A stretch of DNA of 64,000 nucleotides from Paracoccus lichenicola (GTDB lineage Bacteria; Pseudomonadota; Alphaproteobacteria; Rhodobacterales; Rhodobacteraceae): assembly GCF_009708075.1 (NCBI RefSeq), contig NZ_WMBT01000001.1, forward strand, positions 372,001-436,000, read 5' to 3'. The translations under genes and the position numbers were made by a program. The first letter of the stretch is position 1; every line of letters begins with the position of its first letter. Shown here one piece after another: positions 26,974 through 35,867 of the stretch. Under the pieces are notes generated by a model, which saw only the letters and a list, made by a program, of their open reading frames with translations, ran no database searches and was not told the DNA's origin.

Positions 26974-27255
26974 ATGATCATCGAAATCGCGGCGCAGGGC
27001 GGCTTTGGCGGCATCACGGCCGCCAGCCTGCGCAAGACCATCGACGTGTCCGACCAGCCCGAACGGATGCGCCAGGATCTGTGCGACGCGTTCGAGCCGG
27101 ACCAGCTTGCCCGCCTTGCAAGCCGGCCCTGCACCAATTGCGCCGACCGGATGACCTATCGCATCACCGTGACCGAAGACCGCGGGACCCACAGCTTCAC
27201 CCTGCGCGAGGCGCAGATCCCGCCCGAAATGCTGGATCTGATCGACCAGATGTAG
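26974..27255 (+). CDS. Emfourin-like inhibitor of the M4 protease
   Basis: A 93-residue protein. IIEIAAQGGFGGITAASLRKTID at the start, two Cys in SRPCTNCADRM, and YRITVTEDRGTHSFTLRE toward the end agree with the emfourin family, small inhibitors encoded beside protealysin genes. It starts 35 bases after the protease stop, so it is probably co-transcribed and keeps the protease inactive in the cell. The family assignment rests on pattern and context. Confidence 0.78.
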   Translation: MIIEIAAQGGFGGITAASLRKTIDVSDQPERMRQDLCDAFEPDQLARLASRPCTNCADRMTYRITVTEDRGTHSFTLREAQIPPEMLDLIDQM

Positions 27256-27321
27256 AAAGCGCGACCAAGGCCGCGCCCCTTCACCTTTGCACGAATATCC
27301 CACGGGCTTCCGAGCGCCCGG

Positions 27322-27344
27322 AAAAAGGTCCAGTGGACCTTTTT
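27322..27344. terminator. Bidirectional terminator between emfourin and DUF475 genes
   Basis: AAAAAGGTCC and GGACCTTTTT form a perfect 10-bp stem around AGT. It has a T-run on both strands and lies between convergent genes. Confidence 0.8.
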
Positions 27345-27404
27345 CAGCGAGGAAGGGGCCGGCAGGCCCAAGCGGGGGTGTGAAACCCCCGGCGGCGTCA
27401 GCCG

Positions 27405-28463
27405 TCAGTGATGCGCCTCGCCCTTGTGGCGGCGGTTCCACATGATCGAGTTGACGAACGCCGCGCCGATGAACACCGCGCCCAGCAGGCCGGTCACGAC
27501 CTCGGGCAGGTGCCACATGGTCTGGCCGAACATGATGATCGACAGGATCAGGATCGACCAGAAAGCGCCGTGTTCCAGATACCGGAACTCGGCCAGGGTG
27601 CCGCGTTCGACCAGCATCACGGTCATGGACCGCACGTACATGGCGCCGATCCCCAGGCCGATGGCGATCAGGAACAGGTTCTGCGTCAGCGCGAAGGCCC
27701 CGATCACGCCGTCGAAGCTGAAGGAGGCGTCCAGCACCTCCAGATACAAAAACCCGCCCAAGCCCACCTGCGCGGTGCCGCGCAGGGCGTCCTGCGACTG
27801 GCCCCAGCGGTCCAGGATGTGACCCAGGGCGTCCACGGCCAGAAAGGTCACGATGCCCCACATGGCGCTGTACATGAACAATTGCTCGTCGCGCACGGGC
27901 AGCAGCCAGACGAACAGCAGGATGATGACCAGCACGAAGCCCACCTCCATCCCGCGCACCGATCCGGCACGGCGCAGGGCGCGTTCGATCTTGCCGATCC
28001 AGTCCACGTCCTTGGACTGGTCGAAGAAGAAGCTCAGCGCGACCAGCATCAGGAAGGCGCCGCCGAAGGCCGCGATGGGCAGGTGCGCTTCCTTGATCAG
28101 TTCCGAATAGGCCTTGGGATCTTCCGCCGCCAGCCGGATCGCGGCAATGGGACCGATATGGGCGGCGACCACCACGATCAGCAGCGGGAACACGATCCGC
28201 ATCCCGAAGACGGCGATCAGGATCCCCCAGGTCAGGAAGCGACGCTGCCAGGCGGGCGTCATTTCCTTCAGCTTGTTGGCGTTGACGATGGCGTTGTCGA
28301 AGGACAGCGAGATTTCCAGGATCGCCAGCACCACCGCGATCATGAAAAAGGATATGACGCCGGTCATGTTTCCAGTGAACCGATAGCCCAGCCATGCCGC
28401 CAGGGCGATGCCCACAACAGTGACGATCAGCGGCCAGCGCAAATAGGACAGGGACGAGCGCAT
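27405..28463 (-). CDS. DUF475 (TerC-related) membrane protein
   Basis: A 352-residue protein with about eight to nine predicted helices. The helix VVLAILEISLSFDNAIVNANKL carries the acidic E-x-x-L-S-x-D-N-A motif of TerC-type transporters, repeated as YLEVLDASFSFDGVIGAFAL. The family is DUF475, related to tellurite-resistance/Mn-efflux TerC proteins, so metal ion transport is plausible but unproven. The ATG at 28463 (MRSSLSYLRW) is chosen over 28517 since it immediately precedes the first helix. Confidence 0.87.
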   Translation of the reverse strand: MRSSLSYLRWPLIVTVVGIALAAWLGYRFTGNMTGVISFFMIAVVLAILEISLSFDNAIVNANKLKEMTPAWQRRFLTWGILIAVFGMRIVFPLLIVVVAAHIGPIAAIRLAAEDPKAYSELIKEAHLPIAAFGGAFLMLVALSFFFDQSKDVDWIGKIERALRRAGSVRGMEVGFVLVIILLFVWLLPVRDEQLFMYSAMWGIVTFLAVDALGHILDRWGQSQDALRGTAQVGLGGFLYLEVLDASFSFDGVIGAFALTQNLFLIAIGLGIGAMYVRSMTVMLVERGTLAEFRYLEHGAFWSILILSIIMFGQTMWHLPEVVTGLLGAVFIGAAFVNSIMWNRRHKGEAHH

Positions 28464-28984
28464 GATTTTCCTCCTGTTCGGTGTCGCCCCAATAGGCGGA
28501 TGGTCCCAAGCCGACAAGGGCCTTTGCGCCTTTTCGGCTGGCGAGGGGGCGGGCCTTCCCAGGGCCGGGTCCAGGCGTTGTCCTCGGCCATCGGTCCCGT
28601 GCCCGCAAGACGGGCCACCGCTGGATCATGGGGGAATGGGCCGGCACGCCAGGATCCGCATCCTGCCCCGGAGGACAGGGCCATCGATGGGCAGGAGAAG
28701 GGGACACCCGGGTCAGCGCATCAACCCCGGCTGTGGCGGCCTCACCCGAAGCGGCGTGATGGGGCATGAACAACCCCCCGTCGGGCGGAAATCGCTGGTC
28801 TCCAAAGGGGGGAGGGCCATGGCCGACTGGCATCCCCTCCATCCGACCCACCTTCGACGCCAGGTCAAACCTGTCGTCGGGTCCGCACGGACGGATGCTC
28901 AACCAAGCATTTGAGGAAGGTCGCTGACTTCATGGGGATCAGTCATCATCTTGCCCGCGAGCGTAGCGGAATGAGCAAGATCTA
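28464..28984. other. Intergenic region without a recognised gene
   Basis: About 520 bases lie between the DUF475 start and tRNA-Asn. One open frame crosses much of it on the plus strand, but its product is unlike any family I know and has no ribosome site. I looked for a manganese (yybP-ykoY) riboswitch on the minus strand and did not find its conserved bases. Confidence 0.5.
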
Positions 28985-29059
28985 TGGCTCCGGCGGTAGG
29001 GATCGAACCTACGACCAATTGATTAACAGTCAACTGCTCTACCGCTGAGCTACGCCGGA
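28985..29059 (-). tRNA. tRNA-Asn (GTT)
   Basis: The minus strand folds as a tRNA: acceptor TCCGGCG with CGCCGGA, D-arm TAGCTCAGCGGTAGAGC, anticodon loop CTGTTAA with GTT, T-arm GGTTCGATCC, and an encoded CCA. Confidence 0.97.
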
Positions 29060-29118
29060 ACACGGGGGCCGTATAGCAATGCCATCCGGGGGCGTCCAGA
29101 GGGAAGCATGACGTTTTT

Positions 29119-29979
29119 TCACAAAATCAGGAATTCCGCGCCACCGTGCAATTCGCCCACCGGCGCCACGGCGCCAAGGTCGGCCAAGGCCAGCAGATGC
29201 GCCAGGACGTTGCGGGTGGCGGCGGGCAGCAGGACGGGCGGCACGTCATAAAGGCGCCGGGCCAGGGTGGCCGCGTCCGCCGGACCATCCCGCAGGGCGG
29301 CAAGGATCTGGGCGGTGCGTTCGCGGCGGTGGGCGGCCAGTTCCGCCAGGCGTCGCAGCGGATCCTCGATCGGGTCTCCATGCGCGGGCAGCAGGCCGAC
29401 GGGCGCGATCTGCGCAAGACGGTCCAGCGTGCGCAGGTAATCCGCCAGGTCGCCGTCGGGGGGCGAGATGATCGTCGAGGACCAGCCCATCACCACGTCG
29501 CCGCAGAAGATCCGCTCGCCCCATTGAAAGCTCAGATGGCCGCCGGAATGGCCGGGCGTGTGCAGCGCGGTCAGGCGCCAGTCCGAAGCCTCGATCACGT
29601 CGCCGTCGCGCAGGGTCATGTCGGGGGCGAAGGCCAGGTCCAGCCCCTCGCCCCCGCCGGTGGCGCCGCCGGCAAGGCGCTGCATCAGGGGCGAGCGGCC
29701 CGCCAGCGCATCGCCGAAGGCCAGCACCGGCGCGCCGGTCGCCCGGGCCAGCGCCTGCACGCCGGCGCTGTGGTCGCGATGCGCGTGGGTGACCAGGATG
29801 TGGCTGATCCGCCCCTGCCCTGCCCGGATGATCGCATCCAGGTGGCCGGGATCGTCCGGACCGGGGTCGATCACCGCCACCTGGTCACGGCCCAGCAGGA
29901 AGGTGTTGGTCCCCGGTCCCGTCAAGGGCGACGGGTTGGGGGCAAGGATCCGCAGCAGGTCTTTCGTCTGTCCGTCCAT
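29119..29979 (-). CDS. MBL-fold metallo-hydrolase (LACTB2-like)
   Basis: A 286-residue metallo-beta-lactamase-fold hydrolase. Metal ligands are in THAHRDHSAG (His65, His67, Asp69, His70), TPGHSGGH and FCGDVVMGWSST. The C-terminal winged-helix-like part (RRERTAQILAALRDGPADAA...) is typical of LACTB2-type enzymes, some of which cut RNA. The ATG at 29979 (MDGQTKDLLR) is chosen because it leaves a normal gap to the divergent sensor-kinase gene at 30014. Confidence 0.9.
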   Translation of the reverse strand: MDGQTKDLLRILAPNPSPLTGPGTNTFLLGRDQVAVIDPGPDDPGHLDAIIRAGQGRISHILVTHAHRDHSAGVQALARATGAPVLAFGDALAGRSPLMQRLAGGATGGGEGLDLAFAPDMTLRDGDVIEASDWRLTALHTPGHSGGHLSFQWGERIFCGDVVMGWSSTIISPPDGDLADYLRTLDRLAQIAPVGLLPAHGDPIEDPLRRLAELAAHRRERTAQILAALRDGPADAATLARRLYDVPPVLLPAATRNVLAHLLALADLGAVAPVGELHGGAEFLIL

Positions 29980-30013
29980 GCCGCTAGCCTTAGCACGACT
30001 GACAGGGGTTTCC

Positions 30014-31357
30014 ATGGCGAACCACACGGAAGGCTGGCTCAAGGGCTTTTTCCCGCGCGGGCTTTACGGCCGCGCGGCGCTGATCCTGTTCTTGCCCACC
30101 GTCGTGGTGACGCTGGTCGTCAGCGTCATGTTCCTGCAACGCCATTTCGAGGGCGTGACCCGGCAGATGACCACCAGCATGGCGCGCGAACTGGCCTTTG
30201 TCGCCGCCCGGATCGACCGCGCCGGCGGGCAGCGCGACGCGGGCCGGGAAATCGCCGTCCCCCTTGGCATCGCCATCGGCGCCCCCGAAACCGAGGCCGG
30301 GGGCGACCAGCGGCTGTTCTATGACTTTTCCGGCCGCGTGGTGATCGAGGAACTGCGGACCCATCTTCCCGCCATCCGCGCCATCGACCTGGCGCGCGAC
30401 GACAAGCGGGTGATCGTGACCATCGACGGCGCCGCCGGGCCTTACATGCTGTCCTTCGACCGCCGCCGGGTCAGCGCGTCCAACCCGCATCAGCTGCTGG
30501 TGCTGATGGTCTTCACCTCGCTGCTGATGACGGGGATCGCGACGGTGTTCCTGCGTAACCAGCTGCGCCCGATCCGGCGGCTGGCCGAGGCCGCCGAGGA
30601 CTATGGCAAGGGCCGGATCGTGCCCTATCGCCCCTCGGGCGCGTCCGAGGTGCGCAGCGCGGGCGCGGCCTTCCTGGACATGCGCAACCGGCTGGAACGC
30701 CAGAACGAACAGCGCAAGATGATGCTGTCGGGGATCAGCCACGACCTGCGCACACCGTTGACGCGCCTGAGGCTGGGCCTGTCGATGATGTCGCCCGACC
30801 TGCCCCCCGAGGACGACGACCTGCGCGCGATGGAGGCCGACATCGCCGAGATGAACCGCATGGTCGATGCCTTCCTGGACTATGCCCGGGACGAGGCGCA
30901 GGACAGCGCGCCGGAACCGACGCCGGTGTCGGATTTCGTGGACAGCGTGGTGGCCGATGCGCGGCGCGCCGGCCAGCAGGTGGTGCTGCGGGGGCTGGAG
31001 GGCGACCCCCAGGGCCGGGCGACCTTCCGCCGCGACATGCTGCGCCGGGCGCTGGAAAACCTGCTGGGCAATGCCGCTCGCCATGGCACCCGCGCCGAAC
31101 TGGACGCGACCCTGGGTCCGCGCAGCCTGCGCATCGGGATCGAGGACGACGGCCCCGGCATTCCTGACGACGCGATGGAGGCCGCGATGCGCCCCTTCAC
31201 CCGGCTGGATTCCTCGCGCAACCGCAACGGCGGCGGGGGTGCGGGGTTGGGGCTGGCCATCGCGGCGGACGTGGCGCGCGCCCATGGCGGGCAATTGCGG
31301 CTTGGCCGGGGGCAGCGGCTTGGCGGACTGCGGGCGGAAATCGTCATCCCGCGATGA
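30014..31357 (+). CDS. EnvZ-type sensor histidine kinase, orphan
   Basis: A 447-residue inner-membrane kinase. Helices at about 21-41 and 160-180 flank a periplasmic sensor of about 120 residues. A HAMP linker (NQLRPIRRLAEAAEDYGKG) leads to the H-box MLSGISHDLRTPLTRLRLGL with phospho-acceptor His243. The N-box is RALENLLGNAARHG, followed by DDGPGIPD and GGGAGLGLAIAADVARAHGG. OmpR-type response regulators normally lie next to such kinases, but the neighbours here are a divergent hydrolase and lon, so the partner is elsewhere. Confidence 0.93.
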   Translation: MANHTEGWLKGFFPRGLYGRAALILFLPTVVVTLVVSVMFLQRHFEGVTRQMTTSMARELAFVAARIDRAGGQRDAGREIAVPLGIAIGAPETEAGGDQRLFYDFSGRVVIEELRTHLPAIRAIDLARDDKRVIVTIDGAAGPYMLSFDRRRVSASNPHQLLVLMVFTSLLMTGIATVFLRNQLRPIRRLAEAAEDYGKGRIVPYRPSGASEVRSAGAAFLDMRNRLERQNEQRKMMLSGISHDLRTPLTRLRLGLSMMSPDLPPEDDDLRAMEADIAEMNRMVDAFLDYARDEAQDSAPEPTPVSDFVDSVVADARRAGQQVVLRGLEGDPQGRATFRRDMLRRALENLLGNAARHGTRAELDATLGPRSLRIGIEDDGPGIPDDAMEAAMRPFTRLDSSRNRNGGGGAGLGLAIAADVARAHGGQLRLGRGQRLGGLRAEIVIPR

Positions 31358-31414
31358 CGATCCGGTGTGGCCGGCCCGCGCGCGCAGGAAATGGATGGTA
31401 TTCTCTGCGTCATA

Positions 31415-31443
31415 TTGAACGCGGCACCCTACAGCCCTAGATT
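31415..31443 (+). promoter_or_regulatory. Possible heat-shock promoter of lon
   Basis: TTGAAC at 31415-31420 and CCTAGATT at 31436-31443 are 15 bases apart, resembling a sigma-32-type promoter. They lie about 65 bases before the lon start. This is a pattern match only. Confidence 0.35.
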
Positions 31444-31508
31444 GACGAAACGCAGGGGCCGTGTGTCGCCATGACGGGGCCACGGCTTCGGGCAGAAAGG
31501 AACGCATA

Positions 31509-33926
31509 ATGAACGAATTCGCTGCTTCGACCTATCCGGTGCTGCCTTTGCGCGACATCGTGGTCTTTCCCCACATGATCGTTCCGCTGTTCGTGGGTCG
31601 CGAAAAATCGGTCCGCGCGCTGGAAGCGGTGATGGAATCGGACAGCCCGATCCTGCTGGCCGCGCAAAAGGACGCCTCGGTCGATGAACCCACCGAAGAC
31701 GGCATCTACCGCGCGGGCGTGCTGGCCAACGTGCTGCAACTGCTGAAGCTGCCCGACGGCACCGTCAAGGTGCTGGTCGAAGGGCGCGAGCGCGTGCAGA
31801 TCACCGGCTTCGTCCCGAACGAGGATCATTTCGAGGCGACCGCTATCGTGCTGGCCGAAACGCCGGGCGAGGCCGCCGCCGTGACCGCCCTTGTCCGCAC
31901 CGTGGCCGAGGAGTTCGAGCGTTACGTCAAGGTCCGCAAGAACATCCCCGAGGAGGTCGTGACCGCCGTGGCCGAGGCGAAGGAACCCGGCAAGCTGGCC
32001 GACCTTGTCGCCGGGCACATGGGCATCGCACTGGACCGCAAGCAGGATCTGCTGGACACGCTGGACGTGGCCGACCGGCTGGAAAAGGTCTATGCCGCAA
32101 TGCAGGGCGAAATGTCCGTCCTGCAGGTCGAGAAGAAGATCAAGTCCCGCGTCAAGACCCAGATGGAAAAGACGCAGCGCGAGTACTACCTGAATGAGCA
32201 GATGAAGGCCATTCAGAAGGAGCTGGGCGACGGCGAGGACGGCCAGAACGAGATCGCCGAGCTTGAGGAAAAGATCGCCCGGACCAAGTTCAGCAAGGAA
32301 GCCCGTGAAAAGGCCGAGGCCGAGCTGAAGAAGCTGAAGTCGATGTCCCCCATGTCGGCCGAGGCGACGGTGTCGCGCAATTACCTCGACTGGCTGCTGG
32401 CCCTGCCCTGGGGCGTCAAGTCTCGCACCCGCAAGGATCTGGTCGCCGCCGAAAAGGTGCTGGACGCCGACCACTATGGCCTGGAAAAGGTCAAGGAACG
32501 CATCGTCGAATACCTGGCCGTGCAGACCCGCAGCCAGAAGCTGAAAGGCCCGATCCTGTGCCTCGTCGGCCCTCCGGGCGTCGGCAAGACCTCGCTTGGG
32601 CGCAGCGTGGCCAAGGCCACGGGGCGCGAATTCATCCGCATCTCGCTGGGCGGCGTGCGTGACGAATCCGAGATCCGCGGCCACCGGCGGACCTATATCG
32701 GGTCCATGCCGGGCAAGATCATCCAGGCCCTGAAAAAGGCTAAGACCACCAACCCGCTGATCCTGCTGGACGAGATCGACAAGATGGGCCAGGACTTCCG
32801 GGGCGATCCGGCGAGTGCCATGCTGGAGGTGCTGGATCCCGAACAGAACGCGACCTTCGTGGACCACTATCTGGAAGTGGAATATGACCTGTCGAACGTG
32901 ATGTTCGTGACCACGGCCAACAGCTACAACATGCCGGGGCCGCTGCTCGACCGGATGGAGATCATCAGCCTGTCCGGCTATACCGAGGACGAAAAGCGCG
33001 AGATCGCGCGCCAGCACCTGCTGCCCAAGCAGATCGCGGCGAACGGATTGCGCAAGGGCGAGTTCGAGGTGACGGATGACGCGCTGACCCACGTGATCCG
33101 CTATTACACACGGGAAGCTGGGGTCCGTTCGCTGGAGCGCGAGATCGCCAAGCTGGCCCGCAAGGCCGTGACCGAGATCCTCAAGGGTCAGGTCAAGTCC
33201 GTGACGGTCGATGCCGCCAAGGCCGAGGAATACCTGGGCGTGCGCCGCCACCGCTATGGCCTGGCCGAGAAAGAGGATCAGGTCGGCGTGGTGACGGGCC
33301 TGGCCTGGACTTCGGTCGGGGGCGATCTGCTGCAGATCGAGGCGCTGCGCCTGCCGGGCAAGGGCCGGATGAAGACGACCGGGAAACTGGGCGACGTGAT
33401 GAAGGAATCGATCGACGCGGCCTCCAGCTTCGTGCGCTCGATCTCGCCGGAAATCGGGGTGAAGCCCCCGGAATTCGACAAGCGCGACATCCACGTCCAT
33501 GTGCCGGAGGGCGCGACGCCCAAGGACGGCCCGTCGGCAGGCGTCGCCATGGTGACTTCGGTCGTGTCGGTGATGACCGGCATCCCGGTGCGCAAGGATG
33601 TCGCCATGACCGGCGAGGTGACGCTGCGCGGCAACGTGCTGGCCATCGGCGGCTTAAAGGAAAAGCTGCTGGCGGCGCTGCGCGGGGGCATCAAGACGGT
33701 GATGATCCCGGCCGACAACGAAAAGGATCTGGCCGAGATCCCCGACAACGTGAAGACCGGCCTGACCATCATCCCGGTCAGCAATGTCCGCGAGGTCCTC
33801 AAGCACGCCCTGGTGCGGATGCCCGAACCGGTGGAATGGGACGAGGCCGCCGAGGAGGCGGCCGAAGCCGCCCGCGCCGCCTCCTCGCGGGAAGAACGAT
33901 CCGCCGGAAGCGCGGTCGCTCATTGA
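31509..33926 (+). CDS. lon: ATP-dependent protease Lon
   Basis: An 805-residue cytoplasmic AAA+ protease that degrades misfolded and regulatory proteins. It has the LonA N-domain ([20 protein letters not shown]), a coiled-coil linker around residues 190-300, Walker [12 protein letters not shown], Walker [12 protein letters not shown], and the catalytic dyad Ser676 ([10 protein letters not shown]) and Lys719 ([10 protein letters not shown]). The length is standard. A possible heat-shock promoter precedes it and a strong terminator follows. Confidence 0.98.
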   Translation: MNEFAASTYPVLPLRDIVVFPHMIVPLFVGREKSVRALEAVMESDSPILLAAQKDASVDEPTEDGIYRAGVLANVLQLLKLPDGTVKVLVEGRERVQITGFVPNEDHFEATAIVLAETPGEAAAVTALVRTVAEEFERYVKVRKNIPEEVVTAVAEAKEPGKLADLVAGHMGIALDRKQDLLDTLDVADRLEKVYAAMQGEMSVLQVEKKIKSRVKTQMEKTQREYYLNEQMKAIQKELGDGEDGQNEIAELEEKIARTKFSKEAREKAEAELKKLKSMSPMSAEATVSRNYLDWLLALPWGVKSRTRKDLVAAEKVLDADHYGLEKVKERIVEYLAVQTRSQKLKGPILCLVGPPGVGKTSLGRSVAKATGREFIRISLGGVRDESEIRGHRRTYIGSMPGKIIQALKKAKTTNPLILLDEIDKMGQDFRGDPASAMLEVLDPEQNATFVDHYLEVEYDLSNVMFVTTANSYNMPGPLLDRMEIISLSGYTEDEKREIARQHLLPKQIAANGLRKGEFEVTDDALTHVIRYYTREAGVRSLEREIAKLARKAVTEILKGQVKSVTVDAAKAEEYLGVRRHRYGLAEKEDQVGVVTGLAWTSVGGDLLQIEALRLPGKGRMKTTGKLGDVMKESIDAASSFVRSISPEIGVKPPEFDKRDIHVHVPEGATPKDGPSAGVAMVTSVVSVMTGIPVRKDVAMTGEVTLRGNVLAIGGLKEKLLAALRGGIKTVMIPADNEKDLAEIPDNVKTGLTIIPVSNVREVLKHALVRMPEPVEWDEAAEEAAEAARAASSREERSAGSAVAH

Positions 33927-33931
33927 GGATC

Positions 33932-33958
33932 AAAAGGGCCGGTTCCGCCGGCCCTTTT
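33932..33958 (+). terminator. Rho-independent terminator of lon
   Basis: AAAAGGGCCGG and CCGGCCCTTTT form a perfect 11-bp stem around TTCCG, followed by CTTTT. It starts five bases after the lon stop. Confidence 0.9.
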
Positions 33959-34058
33959 CTTTTGGCCAAGGCACCACGCGCGAAGATCGGCAAGGCCGGG
34001 AAAACCGGACCCGCACCGTCATCGGGCAGGTCATCGTTTCGATGATGTAAGGAATTCT

Positions 34059-34134
<76 letters not shown>

Positions 34135-34316
34135 ACCGGAGGTCTGCTTCGTCTTTCAACGTCGCGTGCGGGGTCTATAGGGTGGCGCGCGGCGGGCTGC
34201 AAGCGGAAAATGTCCTGCCTGCAGGAAGTTTGTGATGTCGCAGGGAGACATCGAAAAACATGGGAAAATACCGATCCGCTTCGGAATGCAGCGCTGATCA
34301 GGAATGACGAGACCGC

Positions 34317-34340
34317 GGAAATGGTGGGCGGTGAGGGACT
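34317..34340. repeat. Attachment site attL (displaced tRNA-Val 3' end)
   Basis: These 24 bases begin GGAAATGGTGGGCGGTGAGG and are identical to 41069-41092. They contain the complement of CCA and the tRNA-Val 3' acceptor strand, but the rest of the tRNA is absent here. Confidence 0.9.
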
Positions 34341-34536
34341 GCCCACCAACCAGTCAAGCCGTTGATATTGCGTTCGCTGCCATGTGCGCGGGTTGCGTTG
34401 TGTCGCACCTGTGTGTCGCACCTGTGGCTGTGGTGAGCAAGTGCCTGCGATTTTCATAGAGTTCGCAGCTTCCTATTGTCGTGCTGGGTAGCGTTGCTGC
34501 ATCGTTACCAAGATACTACGTAAAGGCTTGCGAACG
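34341..34536. other. Element left end with tandem 13-base repeat
   Basis: No gene is seen. TGTGTCGCACCTG occurs twice in tandem at 34399-34411 and 34412-34424, about 60 bases inside attL. Recombinase or excisionase arm sites often look like this; that role is inferred. Confidence 0.5.
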
Positions 34537-34920
34537 ATGAACAAAATGTGCGTGTTTTTGATGCTATTGGTTGCTGGTGCCCCCCTGACGGTATCAGCGC
34601 AGTCAGGAAAGCTGTATGCGGACATGATCCGTCAGAGCGACATAGATCATCAGATTGACTGTGCTGCGACAATCCTAGCATTGGGTGGTGACGATGAACT
34701 TGCTTCACTAGTCGCCGTGGACTTTGTTACGCGGGCTGCACCTACCATCGACGCCAAGCATGATCGGCATGACATTGCTCTATCTACACAGATTGCAATG
34801 GACCTTGCTATCGCACGGTCAACGGTCCTCCGCATGGGATTTGGTCTAGAAGATCACAAGCAGGCGGCGATTAAACGCCAAGCGGAGTGCGTCCTATCCC
34901 GATTGGATGAGGGCAACTAG
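34537..34920 (+). CDS. Small predicted secreted protein of the element, unknown function
   Basis: A 127-residue protein starting with a signal peptide (MNKMCVFLMLLVAGAPLTVSAQ), giving a mature part of about 105 residues. The mature part is mostly alpha-helical by composition, has two Cys (in QIDCAATIL and AECVLSRL) that could form a disulfide, and many acidic and His residues. I recognise no family. The ATG at 34537 is preferred over an in-frame TTG at 34528 because AAGG lies about ten bases before it. Its codon use differs from the chromosome, as in the rest of the element. Confidence 0.65.
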   Translation: MNKMCVFLMLLVAGAPLTVSAQSGKLYADMIRQSDIDHQIDCAATILALGGDDELASLVAVDFVTRAAPTIDAKHDRHDIALSTQIAMDLAIARSTVLRMGFGLEDHKQAAIKRQAECVLSRLDEGN

Positions 34921-35003
34921 GCCATAAAAATCCGACACATTTTTTCGTGGGGGCATCTATCTCCACTGCGCCGCTGCACTTCCCCCATGGCCCCCACTTG
35001 CCA

Positions 35004-35059
35004 GGATCAGCACCAGCAGGGCAGCGCCGGATGCAAGCCACCCTGCCCTAGCCTGATCC
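35004..35059. repeat. Nested inverted repeat upstream of the serine recombinase
   Basis: GGATCAG (35004-35010) pairs with CTGATCC (35053-35059), and AGGGCAG (35018-35024) pairs with CTGCCCT (35043-35049). Together they form an interrupted stem with an 18-base loop. Confidence 0.55.
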
Positions 35060-35136
35060 GTTGCCAGGACGCTACGTTAGGCAGACAGGTTAACCCGACC
35101 ATGCCAACACATCATCTATAACAACCACAACCTACG

Positions 35137-35166
35137 TTGACATTTGAAATGAGCCTGTGCTAAGGC
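35137..35166 (+). promoter_or_regulatory. Possible promoter of the serine recombinase gene
   Basis: A consensus -35 TTGACA (35137-35142) is followed after 18 bases by a weak -10-like TAAGGC (35161-35166), about 40 bases before the gene start. Confidence 0.3.
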
Positions 35167-35207
35167 TGCCGCATGGGCCGATTGTGCCCGCCAGCAGGGG
35201 CAGCAGC

Positions 35208-35867
35208 ATGAAGCGGTATGTGATTTACAAGCGCGTCAGCACAGTCAGCCAAGGTGAAAGCGGGCTAGGACTGGATGCACAGGACCGGGACATCCGCCTG
35301 TTCCTTGATACCTACAGCGATACGCCCTACGAAGTGATAGCGGAGTGCGTTGACGTGCTGTCCGGCAAGACCGCAGATCGCCCACAGTTACAAGAGGCGC
35401 TAGCACTAGTCCGCAGCACAGGGGCGGAACTGCTTGTCGCCAAGCTGGACCGCCTGTCCCGCAAGGTATCGTTCATCGCCACGCTGATGGATGATCCGAA
35501 GATGCGGCTGCGGGTTGCTTCCATGCCCCATGCCGACAAGTTCCAGCTTCACATATACGCGGCACTTGCTGAACAAGAACGCGAGTTCATCAGCCTGCGG
35601 ACCACGGCAGCACTGGCCGAGGCGAAAGCACGGGGCGTTAAGCTGGGCGGACTGCGGGACAAGACCATGCAGCGCAACGCGGCTATACAAGCGAACGCCG
35701 CAGCTAGGGCGCAGAAGGTGGCAGGCATAGTGATACCACTGCGAGAGGCAGGAAAGCCGCTGCAAGAAATAGCGGACCATCTGAACAGCGCCGGGGTACC
35801 GACCGCGCGCGGCGGATCATGGCAGCCTTCACAGGTGAAGCGCGTCCTTGATCGGCTGGGGGCATGA
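35208..35867 (+). CDS. Serine recombinase (resolvase/invertase family)
   Basis: A 219-residue site-specific recombinase. The catalytic segment is YVIYKRVSTVSQGESGLGLD with Arg9 and nucleophile Ser11, and KLDRLSRK supplies the conserved D-R-L-S-R motif. LAEQEREFISLRTTAALAEAKARG is the E-helix region, and the end (LREAGKPLQEIADHLNSAG...SWQPSQVKRVL) is a helix-turn-helix. The ATG at 35208 follows AGGGGCAGCAGC. The last four bases overlap the next gene, so the two are coupled. It may resolve element dimers or act in replication; this is inference. Confidence 0.88.
   Translation: MKRYVIYKRVSTVSQGESGLGLDAQDRDIRLFLDTYSDTPYEVIAECVDVLSGKTADRPQLQEALALVRSTGAELLVAKLDRLSRKVSFIATLMDDPKMRLRVASMPHADKFQLHIYAALAEQEREFISLRTTAALAEAKARGVKLGGLRDKTMQRNAAIQANAAARAQKVAGIVIPLREAGKPLQEIADHLNSAGVPTARGGSWQPSQVKRVLDRLGA

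Noticed and set aside
26941..28902. A 653-codon minus-strand frame across emfourin and DUF475
   Set aside because: It crosses several real genes in other frames and has no conserved segments.
28464..28984. Possible manganese (yybP-ykoY) riboswitch before the DUF475 gene
   Set aside because: The conserved GGGGAGUAG-type core and partner bases were not found on the minus strand.
31437..33500. A 687-codon minus-strand frame opposite lon
   Set aside because: It is antisense to a full, well-conserved Lon protease and shows no domain.
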